From a virus, in IMG/VR virus record IMGVR_UViG_3300020185_005105, positions 1-36,636 of that record: DNA of 36,636 nt. One strand, given 5' to 3'. Of the stretch, positions 16,597 to 26,743 are shown piece after piece. How positions within the stretch are numbered: the first letter of the stretch is position 1; each line of letters begins with the position of its first letter. Below the pieces are notes generated by a model. It did no database searches. It was not told where the DNA came from and saw only the letters and a program-made list of their open reading frames with translations. The translations under genes were made by a program, and so were the position numbers.

Positions 16597-17469
16597 ATGG
16601 ACCAAAGTATACATAAAGAAATCTTCGACCTTGAGCCGTCGACTATGGTTATACTATATGAATTGGTGCTGAAAGGCTATGGCTCAAGTTATTATTTTCA
16701 CGCTGGAGAAAACGGATATACCAATGAAATAGTTTTTCAAGGCAATAACTATTATTATATACCAATCAAAGCAGAAGGATTTAACAGCTCAGATACATCC
16801 TTACCTAGACCAACATTAACCGCCGACAATACAGACTCATTTTTTAGCTTAAAAACTAGATTTTTTAAGGATTTTATTGGATACACTTTTAAAAGAACGC
16901 GAACTTTTGTTAAGTTTTTGCATGGAGACAATTTCCCAAATGACACAAATCCTTTTGGTAGCCCAACTGAAGTGTCTTTTCCTGTTGAAAAATATGTTAT
17001 CAATAAAAAAGTAGTCGAAAATCAAAATGTAATACAATTTGAATTAACCTCACCACTAGAAAAAGAATCTGCCTTTATACCTAATAGGAAAGTTGTATAC
17101 AATACATGCCAATGGCAATATAGGCATAGTATAGGTTGCGGATATTCAGATATACCCGTAACAGACGGAAAAGGAAACTTGCTAGACTTTACTGCGACTG
17201 GTACGCCCATTACAGAATTTAATATCACCGACACCTACAACTCGGGAGAATATGTTGTTGTTCCAGCTGAGGCAGGCTCTATACATCCAGATAGGGTGTT
17301 TGTTTGTGTTCAAGATGGCACTATAGGCAAAGAGCCTAAAAATGATAAAACTTCTTGGATTCTGGATGCTTGCCCTAAAAACATCAGTGGGTGTCGCGCA
17401 CGATTTGGAGCAACTGAAAATATAAATGGACTACCTTTCGGAGGATTTCCTGGGACTTGGCAACAGTAG
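16597..17469 (+). CDS. Minor tail protein L-like with four putative Fe-S cysteines (290 aa)
   Basis: Matches the lambda L family. The N-terminal part is the usual strand-rich domain (IVFQGNNYYYIPIKAEGF, TLTADN), followed by PVEKYVINKKVVENQNVIQFELTS-type strands and the family signature around RKVVYNTCQWQYRHSIGCGY. Four cysteines, C171, C181, C259 and C266, are placed as in lambda gpL, where such residues bind an iron-sulfur cluster; cluster binding here is inferred. The insert between the pairs (~residues 185-255) resembles a small carbohydrate-binding-like loop (DTYNSGEYVVV). The gene starts at ATG 16597 after a 13-bp gap and overlaps the K-like gene by 44 bp. Identity is secure. Confidence 0.9.
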   Translation: MDQSIHKEIFDLEPSTMVILYELVLKGYGSSYYFHAGENGYTNEIVFQGNNYYYIPIKAEGFNSSDTSLPRPTLTADNTDSFFSLKTRFFKDFIGYTFKRTRTFVKFLHGDNFPNDTNPFGSPTEVSFPVEKYVINKKVVENQNVIQFELTSPLEKESAFIPNRKVVYNTCQWQYRHSIGCGYSDIPVTDGKGNLLDFTATGTPITEFNITDTYNSGEYVVVPAEAGSIHPDRVFVCVQDGTIGKEPKNDKTSWILDACPKNISGCRARFGATENINGLPFGGFPGTWQQ

Positions 17470-18175
17470 ACCCATTACGGCATGCATAAAGCATGGTTTA
17501 GGTAACTGTAAAAGAGAGCGCGCGGGCTTCTTCGTATTTAAAAATAATAACTATGACTATGATTTTATATCTAGTGAAAATTTAGATACAAAAGACCCAA
17601 ATCATTTTTCTTTTAATAATTCTGAATTTTATAAATATTATTTAGATTCTAAAGTTTTTTCATTATTTCATACTCATATTATAAGTTCGCCTACACCGAG
17701 TGAATTAGACATTGAAATTGCTGAATCACTAGGTCTTCCATCTTACATTCTTTCATGCAAGAGTAAAGAGAGCTACCTATATTATCCCAGTAGTTATAAG
17801 CCAAAACAGTTATATGGCAGGATATTTATACCTTTTTTTCAGGACTGCATAACCTTTGCAAAAGACTTTTATGAACTTGAATTTAATATACGCTTATCAG
17901 ATAAAATAAATAACTGGAGTAGGCAATCAAAATTATCGAATATTAAATTAATAAATGAAATAGAAAATAATTTTATTGAAGTGAATTTTAAAGATAAAAA
18001 ATATGGAGATTTAGTTATTTTAGAACCTTCATTAACTAACCTTTTTCATGTGGGTGTTATCAATAATAACGGCAAACTCTCACACCACCCAACAGGAGGA
18101 ATTCCTGTGGATGAATTATTTAATGATCAAAGCGCTAATAAAGTGTATAAGTTATATAGGTATAAGGATTTATGA
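17426..18175 (+). CDS. Tail tip peptidase K-like: JAMM metalloprotease + NlpC/P60 (249 aa)
   Basis: Fits lambda K. The N-terminal domain has a complete JAMM metal motif: H82-T-H84, seven residues, then S92-E-L-D95. The C-terminal domain is an NlpC/P60 cysteine peptidase with C141 (QDCITFAKDFY), H208 (LFHVGVINN) and a following strand with SHHP. Such proteins cut peptidoglycan cross-links or process tail proteins at the tip. The first codon is uncertain: ATG 17426 lies 44 bp inside the L-like gene without a close ribosome site, and the recognisable domain starts about 18 residues in. The stop overlaps the next ATG (ATGA). Both catalytic sets look intact. Confidence 0.9.
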   Translation: MDYLSEDFLGLGNSRPITACIKHGLGNCKRERAGFFVFKNNNYDYDFISSENLDTKDPNHFSFNNSEFYKYYLDSKVFSLFHTHIISSPTPSELDIEIAESLGLPSYILSCKSKESYLYYPSSYKPKQLYGRIFIPFFQDCITFAKDFYELEFNIRLSDKINNWSRQSKLSNIKLINEIENNFIEVNFKDKKYGDLVILEPSLTNLFHVGVINNNGKLSHHPTGGIPVDELFNDQSANKVYKLYRYKDL

Positions 18176-21100
18176 AGAAGTTTGTATTGCATGGTGAAAT
18201 GGCGAATCAGTTCTGTGAAAGCATAGAGCTGAACGTTAAAACTATGCGTGATGCAATCGATGGAATAGCTTGCAATTATCCTTCTTTCAAATCGTTTTTT
18301 GTTAACAAGTCCATTAAAGGCGTTTCTTATGTTTTTATAGGTAAATCAGGCGATAGACTTGAAAATTTTTGCATGGACTTACCTTTAACTGAAAAAGAGT
18401 ATAATATTGCTCCAATTGTTGAAGGTGGCTCAGCTGGTATGTTAAATGGAGGCATGGGCTTTCTAGGCAATTTCGCGCTCGGCTTCGCGATGCAAAAACT
18501 AAGCGACGCAACAAAACCGCAAGATGATGGTACTCCAGAATATGAAATCATTACAACTAATTCAAGTATTTATTCGCAAAATGAAAACAGAACAGAGCAA
18601 GGACTTCCTGTTCCTGTAGTTTATGGTCAAATTAGAATCGGTTCTCAAGTTATACATTCAAGTATTCATAACTATGATATGGATTTTGATAATAATCTTT
18701 TATATGCGGGTAAGCCGAAAAGAACAAGGTTGTCAAAGCTTATAGGCGGCGCAGATTATTCTTTTATTGACTCCACTGAAGTTACTGATTTTCGTGCGGG
18801 AACCGTAGAAAGTTTTAATACATATTTAGGCAATGAATTGGATCCTAGCAAAAGAAACTTGTTTGAAACAATTGAAGACCAAACCAAAAACCTAACTCGA
18901 GACCACGAAAATGAAGCATTTAATGGTGGATTCGCTAATAATGGTCAAAGTTCAAACGAATTAAGACAATTCGGGCCATCTGAAGATACTCCAGAATATT
19001 CTCGAGCAGCTGCGGACTGGTGGGATCACACTCAATCAACAAACCCAAGACCGTTCTTATACCCTCAAACCGATGACATAGACTCAAACATGAGACCTTC
19101 TGGGCCAAACGATATTACGGTTGAAAGAGTTTCTAAAGCTGGAGCAGCCCCAGACAATGACGATGACAGAATTTTATCTTGGAAAAATGCAAACAAAGAG
19201 CTAACAGTTGGATCGCGCGGGCAATATCAAAAACTCGAGTCTTTGGGTATGTATAAATCTTTAGAAATTTTATCGGAAGGTCCAATTGCAGGTCTCGCCA
19301 ATCCGATCACTGGCCTTGATAGAGATAATGGTTACATTAATTACCCGTACGGAAAAGTGGATCCTACCATTCCAGAAGGTGCCGCATTTGTGGGGTTTTT
19401 AAAATATGATTTTGATAGTGACAGTTTATTATCCGAAAGCGATGATTTAAGCGTTACAATAGAAAAATCTGGGCAAAATTATACTGACGGAACATATACA
19501 TTAACTGGCGACGGAAAGGCTGTAGGTGACCTTTTTATTCGTGCCGACAAACCAGTTAGTTTAAAAGCTGCGAAAATTAATAATATTAGCTTTCGTGAAG
19601 AAGATGTAGTTTATCATATCAATAACATTGAAACCGCTACTGAGCCAAAATATTATTCAAGTAATGGGTTGTTTTTATTGAATTCTGGCGATGGCTCGAT
19701 ACACCCGAACACAAACAATGACATCGTCAATATTGCAGGAGCTTTAAGTGATGCTTACTTAGGTGACGAAAATACTGATAACGCTGGTGCTACTGGAGTT
19801 TTTAATTTAAATGCCTTGCAAACAGATTCTGAAATATTAAATAAGAGCTTTAAAATTGGATCAAGCTACGGAAATAGTCAAATAAGTCATACCATCAGTC
19901 CAGTTTCGGAAGCTCTTCAATATAAATGTGAGATTAAAAAAACCACAGAACGCAACAGAATAAGTCAAGCTGAAGTTTTAGACTTAGGCTCTCGCTATAA
20001 AGACTTAATAGCTGATCCAGATTTCCAAAGAATTTACGACAATGAGTATAAAGATGCAAATTCACCTACTTTACCATTTACCACTTCAACTTGGGATCAA
20101 ATAGCTAGGATTTATGTAGATGGAGATTATGGTATTGAAAACAACCTAGATCAATCAGTAGCTATTATTGTTGCAACCAACAATGCTTCTCGATCAAGAG
20201 ATAGAAGGGTAGCCACAGTAACGGTCACCCTACAAGAATATGTCAGTTTGAGTGATGTAACGATTACAGTGGACGCAGGAAGCAGAGCTTCTAATTTTAC
20301 TGCCGCACAAGTTCTGTACAGTTCCTTCAGTGCGGACTCGGACGGCTTTAATTATTTCGCTGGAAATGAAACTGCAATAATTAATTTAGGAATACTGTTA
20401 AGAAGCGCAGCATTCGCAAATGCTTTATTTGACCAATTTAATGCGATAGCAGGCATTAATATGAATCCTGTTACTCTTCCAAGCATGACATATGCAGACA
20501 TAACTCATGGTGGAGGAAAATATGTTAAGTTTGGTGTCGGATCGGGCTCTAACACAAGCCCCTCTGTTAAAGTCGCCAATAATTTACCTCAATATATGAT
20601 AGAAGGAGGGAATGACAATTTTGACTCTGTAACTATCATAGAAGACGGCTCGATTGATGAAGATGAAAGCGCTATACCAAAAGGTTTTTATAGCCCCTTT
20701 TTATATCCCCGCGTTACAGTTTTTGTATTGCGTAAAAGTGTAAGTTTTGGATTTACTAGATTTTCAATGCTTCCTACTTCAATTGATTGCGTTGCATCAG
20801 TTTCAGCTCAAGGAACTATTTCAGGAATACACCTGTTAAAAGTTCCTGACCTACCAGTTTTTGACTCAAATCTTGGGGGGTTTACCCCAATTATGCCTCA
20901 TGAAACTGAAAATAGAGATTTGCCATTTTTTATGTCTAGTGATGGCGATAATTATCAAGATCTTGGACTGTACTGCAAAATCGATCCAAGCAATGAGTCG
21001 ATTCCAATCAAATTAGATATCAACAATGGAAGTCTAGCAATTAACGCAGTCAGAAGGTCAAGCTTCACGGCAGAGCTTAATTGGAGTGATCACATCAGTT

Positions 21101-24100
21101 TAAACACCCCTTCAATTAGGGGAGGTTTCGGTGCGGGAATTTTTAGTGAATCGCGATTACTTGCGGACTATAATGATAATACAAAAAATATTACTACAAA
21201 TATAATACTAGATTCACCACCCTCACACGTTAACGACCCACAAACAAATGCTGTATTAAGAATTAGAGCTGAATCGATAGATATCAGTGATACTGCCGAA
21301 TTTAAAGTTAACCGCATAACTAGCGCAACTAATGGCGGTAATTTCAATTATATCTGCACAGGCCGCCCTGTTAGAGCAACATTAACAAACGTGGGCGCAG
21401 GATACACAGGAAAAAATGATAACGATATCAATGGCACACAATTAACTTTTCCAGTTTTTCATGAAACTTTTACCGTGTCTAAAATTGATATTAGCTCGAG
21501 CGGAAATCAAGGTTATAAACCGAACGATGAATTTTATGTTTATGGCATTAGTAGCACAAAAAATAATTGGCCAAATGAAACACTTGCTCCTATTTATTTT
21601 TCATTTAAAGCGAAAGTGATTACAAATAAATATGGCGAAATTAAAGAATTTGATATTATAGACGGAGGTTATGGGTTTAGCAGTATTTTTGATGAAGATG
21701 ATCTTATATTTTCCCATCAAGCGGACGGCGATCATACTGGGGCGGCTGCAGCTCTTGGCTACCTTCCTAATCCAGATGATACTTTTAATTTAGATCCCGA
21801 CACACACTTTCCCAAGCAAGACTTAATTCTTACTGTAGACTCAGGTCATTTGAATTTAAATGGAAATGCTGGCTCGGTCTCAAAATTCTATGTAGAACAG
21901 ATAGGTAAAGGGTTTGTTCGCAATCAAATAATAGAAGACCCATTTGAAGCCAATTCTTATGTCCCTCCTGTTTTTCAAGTTGTTGTCGCAGGAGGATCAG
22001 TTTCAAGCGTTACAATTATAGATCCCACAGCAAAAGGGTACTCGTCAGATGATACCAATATTCGCTTGCAATTTTCTGCCCCACAAAATCCTGCATTTTT
22101 TGGCGCAGATGATCCAACTCAAGATGCAAATGCTTGGGCAAGATCGATATTCCTAAGCGATGTTCCAATTAGAGACAGGAATGATAGATTTAATTTTTCT
22201 AAATTTCACTTTGATATGCGCATTGGTCACGCGAAAAACGGTAACGGCGACAGTAATTTACTAGATAATACACTGTTATCTCCAAGTACGCAACCGAACA
22301 TGATTAGCGATGAATTTAAATTGCCATCGTTCACCAAGCAGGTAGATTATCCGCTTTATGGGCCTCGAAATGAAGGCGAGAAAGATTACTATTATACGCA
22401 TACCATTAAAAATCCCGAAGTTTCTGTAGTAGGTCTTTCTATTAAAATAGAAGAATTGCACTATATTTATGAAGGAGACGAAAGCACTCTATACGTCAAC
22501 TTAATACCGTTATTAGCTGCCGCTATTGGATTCATGATAGGCAAAGCCTTGGCTGACGGTATAGCTGCAGCAGTAATTCCAGACCCAGTCTCAGGAGTCT
22601 CCGCGGGCATAGGCACACTAACTGTTGGAGCGCCAGTCGGCGCATGTGTGGCTACAGGAGGGGTAGTAGAGACAAGCGTTTCAATTTTGCCCACACAAGT
22701 CTTCGCAGCGCCAATTGGCGAAATCACAAAACAAGCAGTCATGGTTGGATTACTAGCAGGTTTAGCAGGTTTAGTTGTTGGCACTGCAATTAATTATCTA
22801 GCAAATAATTTAATAAAGTGTAGTGATGTTCCTTGGCTCTGTTTTAAAGTCGGCGAGCTTATTAAAAACAGTGGAGAAATTTGGCCTGCAAAAATGCGAC
22901 TAAACATAGAATACGGTGTAGAAGGCGAAGACTTACAGACCGACGTTATTGAATTTAAAGGCTGTGCTACAAATCCATACATTAAAGATATAGTAGTTGA
23001 AAATCTTCCAAACGCAAAGGGTGTTGGAAATAATTTCAAAAATAGAATCATTAAGGTCTACAGAACGACACGTGAAACGGACCCCGTAACAGGTGGAATC
23101 ATAGAGGCTAGATATAAAATTAACGCATCATTAGCTTCAGTTACAGAGCATGTTGAAGGATTTTTTGGTTATCCAAATACTGCCATTATAGGCACCCGCT
23201 TAAACTCTAGGGATCATCCGCAAATCCCCAAAAGAGAATATTTAGTGAAAGGTAGGTTAATAAATATTCCCTCTAATTACCTCGCAGAATCTGGCACTTA
23301 CTCTGGAAATTGGGATGGAACATTCAATGAAAACATTGAGTGGACCAGTAACCCAGCTTGGATTATACTTGACTTATTAACCAATGAACGTTACGGCATG
23401 GGCAAATACGGTATAACACTTGATGACATTGACGTTTGGTCTTTTTATACTTTTTCTAAATTTTGCGATGAAAGAGTGGAAGCGATTATTGACGGAGTTA
23501 ACACCAATGAAAGAAGGCATATGTGCAATATTTATATTGATGCAGAAAAACAGGCTTATGACTATATCAAGGAATTGTTATATATCTACAATTCTTCTAT
23601 AAACTTTAGCAGCGGAAAAATCTACATCACCACAGACTCCTCTATCTCGACAACCAATGGCTCTATTATGCTTTTCACAAACTCTAATGTATCTGAGGCA
23701 GGTTTTTCTTACTCTAGCACCCCAGAAACTCAAAGGGTAACTGCAGTTACGGTGGATTATCTAGATGAACGCGATAACTATATGCAAAAATCCGAATATG
23801 TAGAAGATTCTGAAGGAATGAAAGAGCATGGATATATTCATTCTAAAATTGCTGGACTAGGAGTTACGCGAAGAGGTGAAGCGCACAGACTAGCTTGGCA
23901 CAAGATGCTTTCATTTCAACTTGAAAAAGAAATTATTGAATTTACAACTGGGCTACAAGCCTCTTACCTTCGCATTGATGACGTGGTTGAAATTTTAGAT
24001 AACAATAAAGTATCAAAACATTCTGGCGGCAGAATTGTAAGGATCATCAATAGCACAACAATTGAATTAGATATACCAACCGCAGCTTTAGATGCATCCA

Positions 24101-24486
24101 CAACTTCACTATTACTACAAAGACCGATAGATTCTGACGACGATTCAGAGACCACTAACTCTTCTCAGATTATTGACAGGCGCGAATCTCAATACCAAGA
24201 ATATACAATTAATTCAAAAAATGGATTTTTAGTAGAGTTTACCGATACTATAGACAGTTCAATAACAAAAGGTTCCACTTGGATCATCAATGAAAATACC
24301 GTAGATAAAATAAAACCAAAAAAATATAGAATCAAAGATATAAAAGAAGCCTCTCAAACTCAATACCAAATTGTCGCCATTGAATACCTAGAAGACAAGT
24401 ATGAACAAATCGATGCCAGCACTTCCGCTAGGGGTGGAATTTATGTTGAAGAAAGAGAGTATTATGGTCATAATATAACTGTTTAA
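18172..24486 (+). CDS. Tail tip protein: I-like domain fused to J-like host specificity protein (2104 aa)
   Basis: The N-terminal ~115 residues match the lambda I family (VLHGEMANQFCESIELNV, then a Gly-rich hydrophobic stretch GMLNGGMGFLGNF). The J-like part starts near residue 125 with TEQGLPVPVVYGQIRIGSQ. The conserved tip domain lies around 1700-1950 (IEWTSNPAWIILDLLTNERY, W1724 on). Between are beta-rich inserts with several 'GxGY'-like turns (VGAGYTGKN, GNQGYKPND, AKGYSSDD). Two strongly hydrophobic stretches (~1445-1471 and ~1523-1548) flank a Gly/Ala/Val-rich segment. It recognises the host and forms the tip. It is nearly twice lambda J's length. The start overlaps the K-like stop, and AAAGTGTATA lies 32 bp upstream. 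I-J fusion and J identity are secure. Confidence 0.9.
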   Translation: MKKFVLHGEMANQFCESIELNVKTMRDAIDGIACNYPSFKSFFVNKSIKGVSYVFIGKSGDRLENFCMDLPLTEKEYNIAPIVEGGSAGMLNGGMGFLGNFALGFAMQKLSDATKPQDDGTPEYEIITTNSSIYSQNENRTEQGLPVPVVYGQIRIGSQVIHSSIHNYDMDFDNNLLYAGKPKRTRLSKLIGGADYSFIDSTEVTDFRAGTVESFNTYLGNELDPSKRNLFETIEDQTKNLTRDHENEAFNGGFANNGQSSNELRQFGPSEDTPEYSRAAADWWDHTQSTNPRPFLYPQTDDIDSNMRPSGPNDITVERVSKAGAAPDNDDDRILSWKNANKELTVGSRGQYQKLESLGMYKSLEILSEGPIAGLANPITGLDRDNGYINYPYGKVDPTIPEGAAFVGFLKYDFDSDSLLSESDDLSVTIEKSGQNYTDGTYTLTGDGKAVGDLFIRADKPVSLKAAKINNISFREEDVVYHINNIETATEPKYYSSNGLFLLNSGDGSIHPNTNNDIVNIAGALSDAYLGDENTDNAGATGVFNLNALQTDSEILNKSFKIGSSYGNSQISHTISPVSEALQYKCEIKKTTERNRISQAEVLDLGSRYKDLIADPDFQRIYDNEYKDANSPTLPFTTSTWDQIARIYVDGDYGIENNLDQSVAIIVATNNASRSRDRRVATVTVTLQEYVSLSDVTITVDAGSRASNFTAAQVLYSSFSADSDGFNYFAGNETAIINLGILLRSAAFANALFDQFNAIAGINMNPVTLPSMTYADITHGGGKYVKFGVGSGSNTSPSVKVANNLPQYMIEGGNDNFDSVTIIEDGSIDEDESAIPKGFYSPFLYPRVTVFVLRKSVSFGFTRFSMLPTSIDCVASVSAQGTISGIHLLKVPDLPVFDSNLGGFTPIMPHETENRDLPFFMSSDGDNYQDLGLYCKIDPSNESIPIKLDINNGSLAINAVRRSSFTAELNWSDHISLNTPSIRGGFGAGIFSESRLLADYNDNTKNITTNIILDSPPSHVNDPQTNAVLRIRAESIDISDTAEFKVNRITSATNGGNFNYICTGRPVRATLTNVGAGYTGKNDNDINGTQLTFPVFHETFTVSKIDISSSGNQGYKPNDEFYVYGISSTKNNWPNETLAPIYFSFKAKVITNKYGEIKEFDIIDGGYGFSSIFDEDDLIFSHQADGDHTGAAAALGYLPNPDDTFNLDPDTHFPKQDLILTVDSGHLNLNGNAGSVSKFYVEQIGKGFVRNQIIEDPFEANSYVPPVFQVVVAGGSVSSVTIIDPTAKGYSSDDTNIRLQFSAPQNPAFFGADDPTQDANAWARSIFLSDVPIRDRNDRFNFSKFHFDMRIGHAKNGNGDSNLLDNTLLSPSTQPNMISDEFKLPSFTKQVDYPLYGPRNEGEKDYYYTHTIKNPEVSVVGLSIKIEELHYIYEGDESTLYVNLIPLLAAAIGFMIGKALADGIAAAVIPDPVSGVSAGIGTLTVGAPVGACVATGGVVETSVSILPTQVFAAPIGEITKQAVMVGLLAGLAGLVVGTAINYLANNLIKCSDVPWLCFKVGELIKNSGEIWPAKMRLNIEYGVEGEDLQTDVIEFKGCATNPYIKDIVVENLPNAKGVGNNFKNRIIKVYRTTRETDPVTGGIIEARYKINASLASVTEHVEGFFGYPNTAIIGTRLNSRDHPQIPKREYLVKGRLINIPSNYLAESGTYSGNWDGTFNENIEWTSNPAWIILDLLTNERYGMGKYGITLDDIDVWSFYTFSKFCDERVEAIIDGVNTNERRHMCNIYIDAEKQAYDYIKELLYIYNSSINFSSGKIYITTDSSISTTNGSIMLFTNSNVSEAGFSYSSTPETQRVTAVTVDYLDERDNYMQKSEYVEDSEGMKEHGYIHSKIAGLGVTRRGEAHRLAWHKMLSFQLEKEIIEFTTGLQASYLRIDDVVEILDNNKVSKHSGGRIVRIINSTTIELDIPTAALDASTTSLLLQRPIDSDDDSETTNSSQIIDRRESQYQEYTINSKNGFLVEFTDTIDSSITKGSTWIINENTVDKIKPKKYRIKDIKEASQTQYQIVAIEYLEDKYEQIDASTSARGGIYVEEREYYGHNITV

Positions 24487-24487
24487 T

Positions 24488-26737
24488 ATGGCATTACGCA
24501 CAACAGGATACATTGACTTTAACTGGACAGCTACTCCAGATATTGATGGATACTATCTACATGTATACAAGAATGGCACCAATTTTAATACTTTCAATTT
24601 ATCTAACAATACTTTTCGCTTGTCTGGCCTTAAAGAAGGGGATTTCGCAGATGCTAAAGTTTACACTTATGTAGGCGATAATATTTCAAACACTTATACA
24701 AGCCTAGTCAGGCAAACCGTTCCAGTATTTAACTTTCATGTATCAGGTAAAACTTTTGAATTCAATAAACTATCCTTAAACAATCAATCTTTAAATTTTT
24801 CCGACACAATCAGTGGATATCACGCAACAGGTAAATATTCAAATAATCAATCTCTCTTGAGTTTTTCAGTAACCAACCCAAGAGATGATGCAACGCTATC
24901 ATACTTTGGTGAAGACCCTTTTTTTTCTAGCGCTAGATATATAGCAAAAAAAGATTCTGTAGAGCTGGAATCCTTTGATTTAAGTTCTTTTACTTTTAGC
25001 TCAAGAAACTCTTACGATTCTAGAAACTACACGGCACAAATAGTGGTTAACGATTATTATGGTTCGGGCATTACTGGAAATATACATTTAAATAATGACC
25101 CTATATCAATAAATTCTGTAACTCTTCAAAACACATATCTTGATAACAGCACGGCGACTGTAACAGTCATACCTAAATATTCCGCAAGAGCAACGGGCGT
25201 AGAATATATATTATATGATGACGACACTTTGTCTACATACCATAATAGCGGAATAACTGCGAGCACAGCAAATTTCTCAACAACAATTCCATTTGATTCG
25301 ACAGGTTTTTTACATCTCCGCCCTTATGACTGGTTTGGTTCTGGGCATTTATTAGAGCGCGATCAGCTAATCTATTTAAGTTCTGAGGAATTTATACCCA
25401 AAAATTCAATCAAAAACTTTAGAATAGAAAACGATGAAACTCCAAATTACTTATCGGTTTATGCGGACTACAATAACATTACAACATCTGGCAGCTACTT
25501 CACTCTATCGATTGACCCCGACGCAAGCCAATCCTTTGGTGGCGATTCTTACTTCACTGGCATAATAGAAGATCTAACAAGTGGATTTTTATTTAATAGT
25601 TTCGAAAATAGAACAGGAGATCATGAGAATTTTTATTTTAATTTAAATTTATATCAGAGTGGCAGTAATTCTTTTGAGGATTCTGCTCAAAAATTTTCTT
25701 TTTCTTCCAAGCCTAAATTTATAACATCTGGCATATCTTTTGATTACATTAATGGCGTTACTACTTTAGAATTTGATTCAGAGCCTCAGTATTCTTTCTC
25801 TGGTATTGATGTCCTGTTTTCTGGACAAGACACTATGTCCTATGAGTTATATAGTGGAATCACCTATCAATCGGGAGACATAGAGGTTCAAGCTTCAGTA
25901 AAACTGGTTAATAGCAACGACAACACCCAAGTATTTGATCAATTAAATTTTAGCGGATCTGGCGCTAATCAACTACTAAAAGCATCTCCTTTAGGCGGAG
26001 TTTCTAATGCTGCAGATGGATTAATTTATTTCTCACTTGAAAATGTAAAGCCCTCTATCTCAATTAATTCAGTTAATGTATACCGCCAACCTTCCTTAGT
26101 TGAAACCTCCGTTTCTATTGGCGAGGAATTGTCGGGAGTAAGAATATTTGAAAATTACGCAAATCACCTTCAAGAAGTGGCCTCCATAGGAAACTACCCC
26201 TCTTTTGCTCCCACTGGCATGAAAAAAAATGCAATCTATGAAGCTACAGGGGTTGGATTCACGGGTGAATATGAAAGCGGTAGATATTTCGCTTATCGAT
26301 TTGAGCCCGTCAATGGATACGGAACTGGTGATGCCACGCAAGCATTTACGAGTGAATTTACTTTAAACCCGATTTCTCAAGAATTGGAAAATGAAATTGA
26401 ACAATTAGGTGAAGAGGTTGATGGCCTTTCCTCTATCAACTATTATGTTACTCGCTCGGGAATTGCGTCAGGTGTATGCCATATGAATGTAGATTGGTCT
26501 ACTGAATTTCAGCCACAAATAACACCAATACTCTCAGCTAATATCGTTAGCTTCAATCCTGAAGATCATATTATGGGTTCGCAGATTAGCGGCATACCAA
26601 CGACTAGCGGAGCTACGTTTATATTTACAGACGACATACCAAATACGGGTTACTTTTTGGAAATTATTGCTATAGAGCCAGAAGTCAATTTTGCTTCTTC
26701 TCAATCCAGTTTGACATCTCAATCCAGTTTATCTTAA
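24488..26737 (+). CDS. Beta-rich tail tip / fibre protein with Fn3-like domains (749 aa)
   Basis: The ATG follows the J-like stop after one base. Residues 1-75 look like a fibronectin type III domain (GYIDFNWTATPDIDGYYLHV, then FRLSGLKEGD). Several further strand-rich modules follow, each opening with phrases such as ISINSVTLQNTYL, SIKNFRIENDE and KFITSGISFDY. Near 630 a short coiled coil (ELENEIEQLGEEVDGL) leads to a terminal domain, and the last residues are SSQSSLTSQSSLS. The run of Ig/Fn3-like modules, lack of enzyme motifs, and place after J indicate a tip-attached fibre or receptor-binding protein. The terminal SQSSL repeat recalls the stalk protein at the right end of the window. Confidence 0.8.
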   Translation: MALRTTGYIDFNWTATPDIDGYYLHVYKNGTNFNTFNLSNNTFRLSGLKEGDFADAKVYTYVGDNISNTYTSLVRQTVPVFNFHVSGKTFEFNKLSLNNQSLNFSDTISGYHATGKYSNNQSLLSFSVTNPRDDATLSYFGEDPFFSSARYIAKKDSVELESFDLSSFTFSSRNSYDSRNYTAQIVVNDYYGSGITGNIHLNNDPISINSVTLQNTYLDNSTATVTVIPKYSARATGVEYILYDDDTLSTYHNSGITASTANFSTTIPFDSTGFLHLRPYDWFGSGHLLERDQLIYLSSEEFIPKNSIKNFRIENDETPNYLSVYADYNNITTSGSYFTLSIDPDASQSFGGDSYFTGIIEDLTSGFLFNSFENRTGDHENFYFNLNLYQSGSNSFEDSAQKFSFSSKPKFITSGISFDYINGVTTLEFDSEPQYSFSGIDVLFSGQDTMSYELYSGITYQSGDIEVQASVKLVNSNDNTQVFDQLNFSGSGANQLLKASPLGGVSNAADGLIYFSLENVKPSISINSVNVYRQPSLVETSVSIGEELSGVRIFENYANHLQEVASIGNYPSFAPTGMKKNAIYEATGVGFTGEYESGRYFAYRFEPVNGYGTGDATQAFTSEFTLNPISQELENEIEQLGEEVDGLSSINYYVTRSGIASGVCHMNVDWSTEFQPQITPILSANIVSFNPEDHIMGSQISGIPTTSGATFIFTDDIPNTGYFLEIIAIEPEVNFASSQSSLTSQSSLS
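26698..26732 (+). repeat. Short direct repeat at the fibre gene's 3' end
   Basis: TCTCAATCCAGTTT occurs twice, five bases apart, just before the stop, encoding SQSSL twice. The same pentapeptide is found in the stalk protein at the right edge. Confidence 0.7.
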
Positions 26738-26743
26738 TTAATT

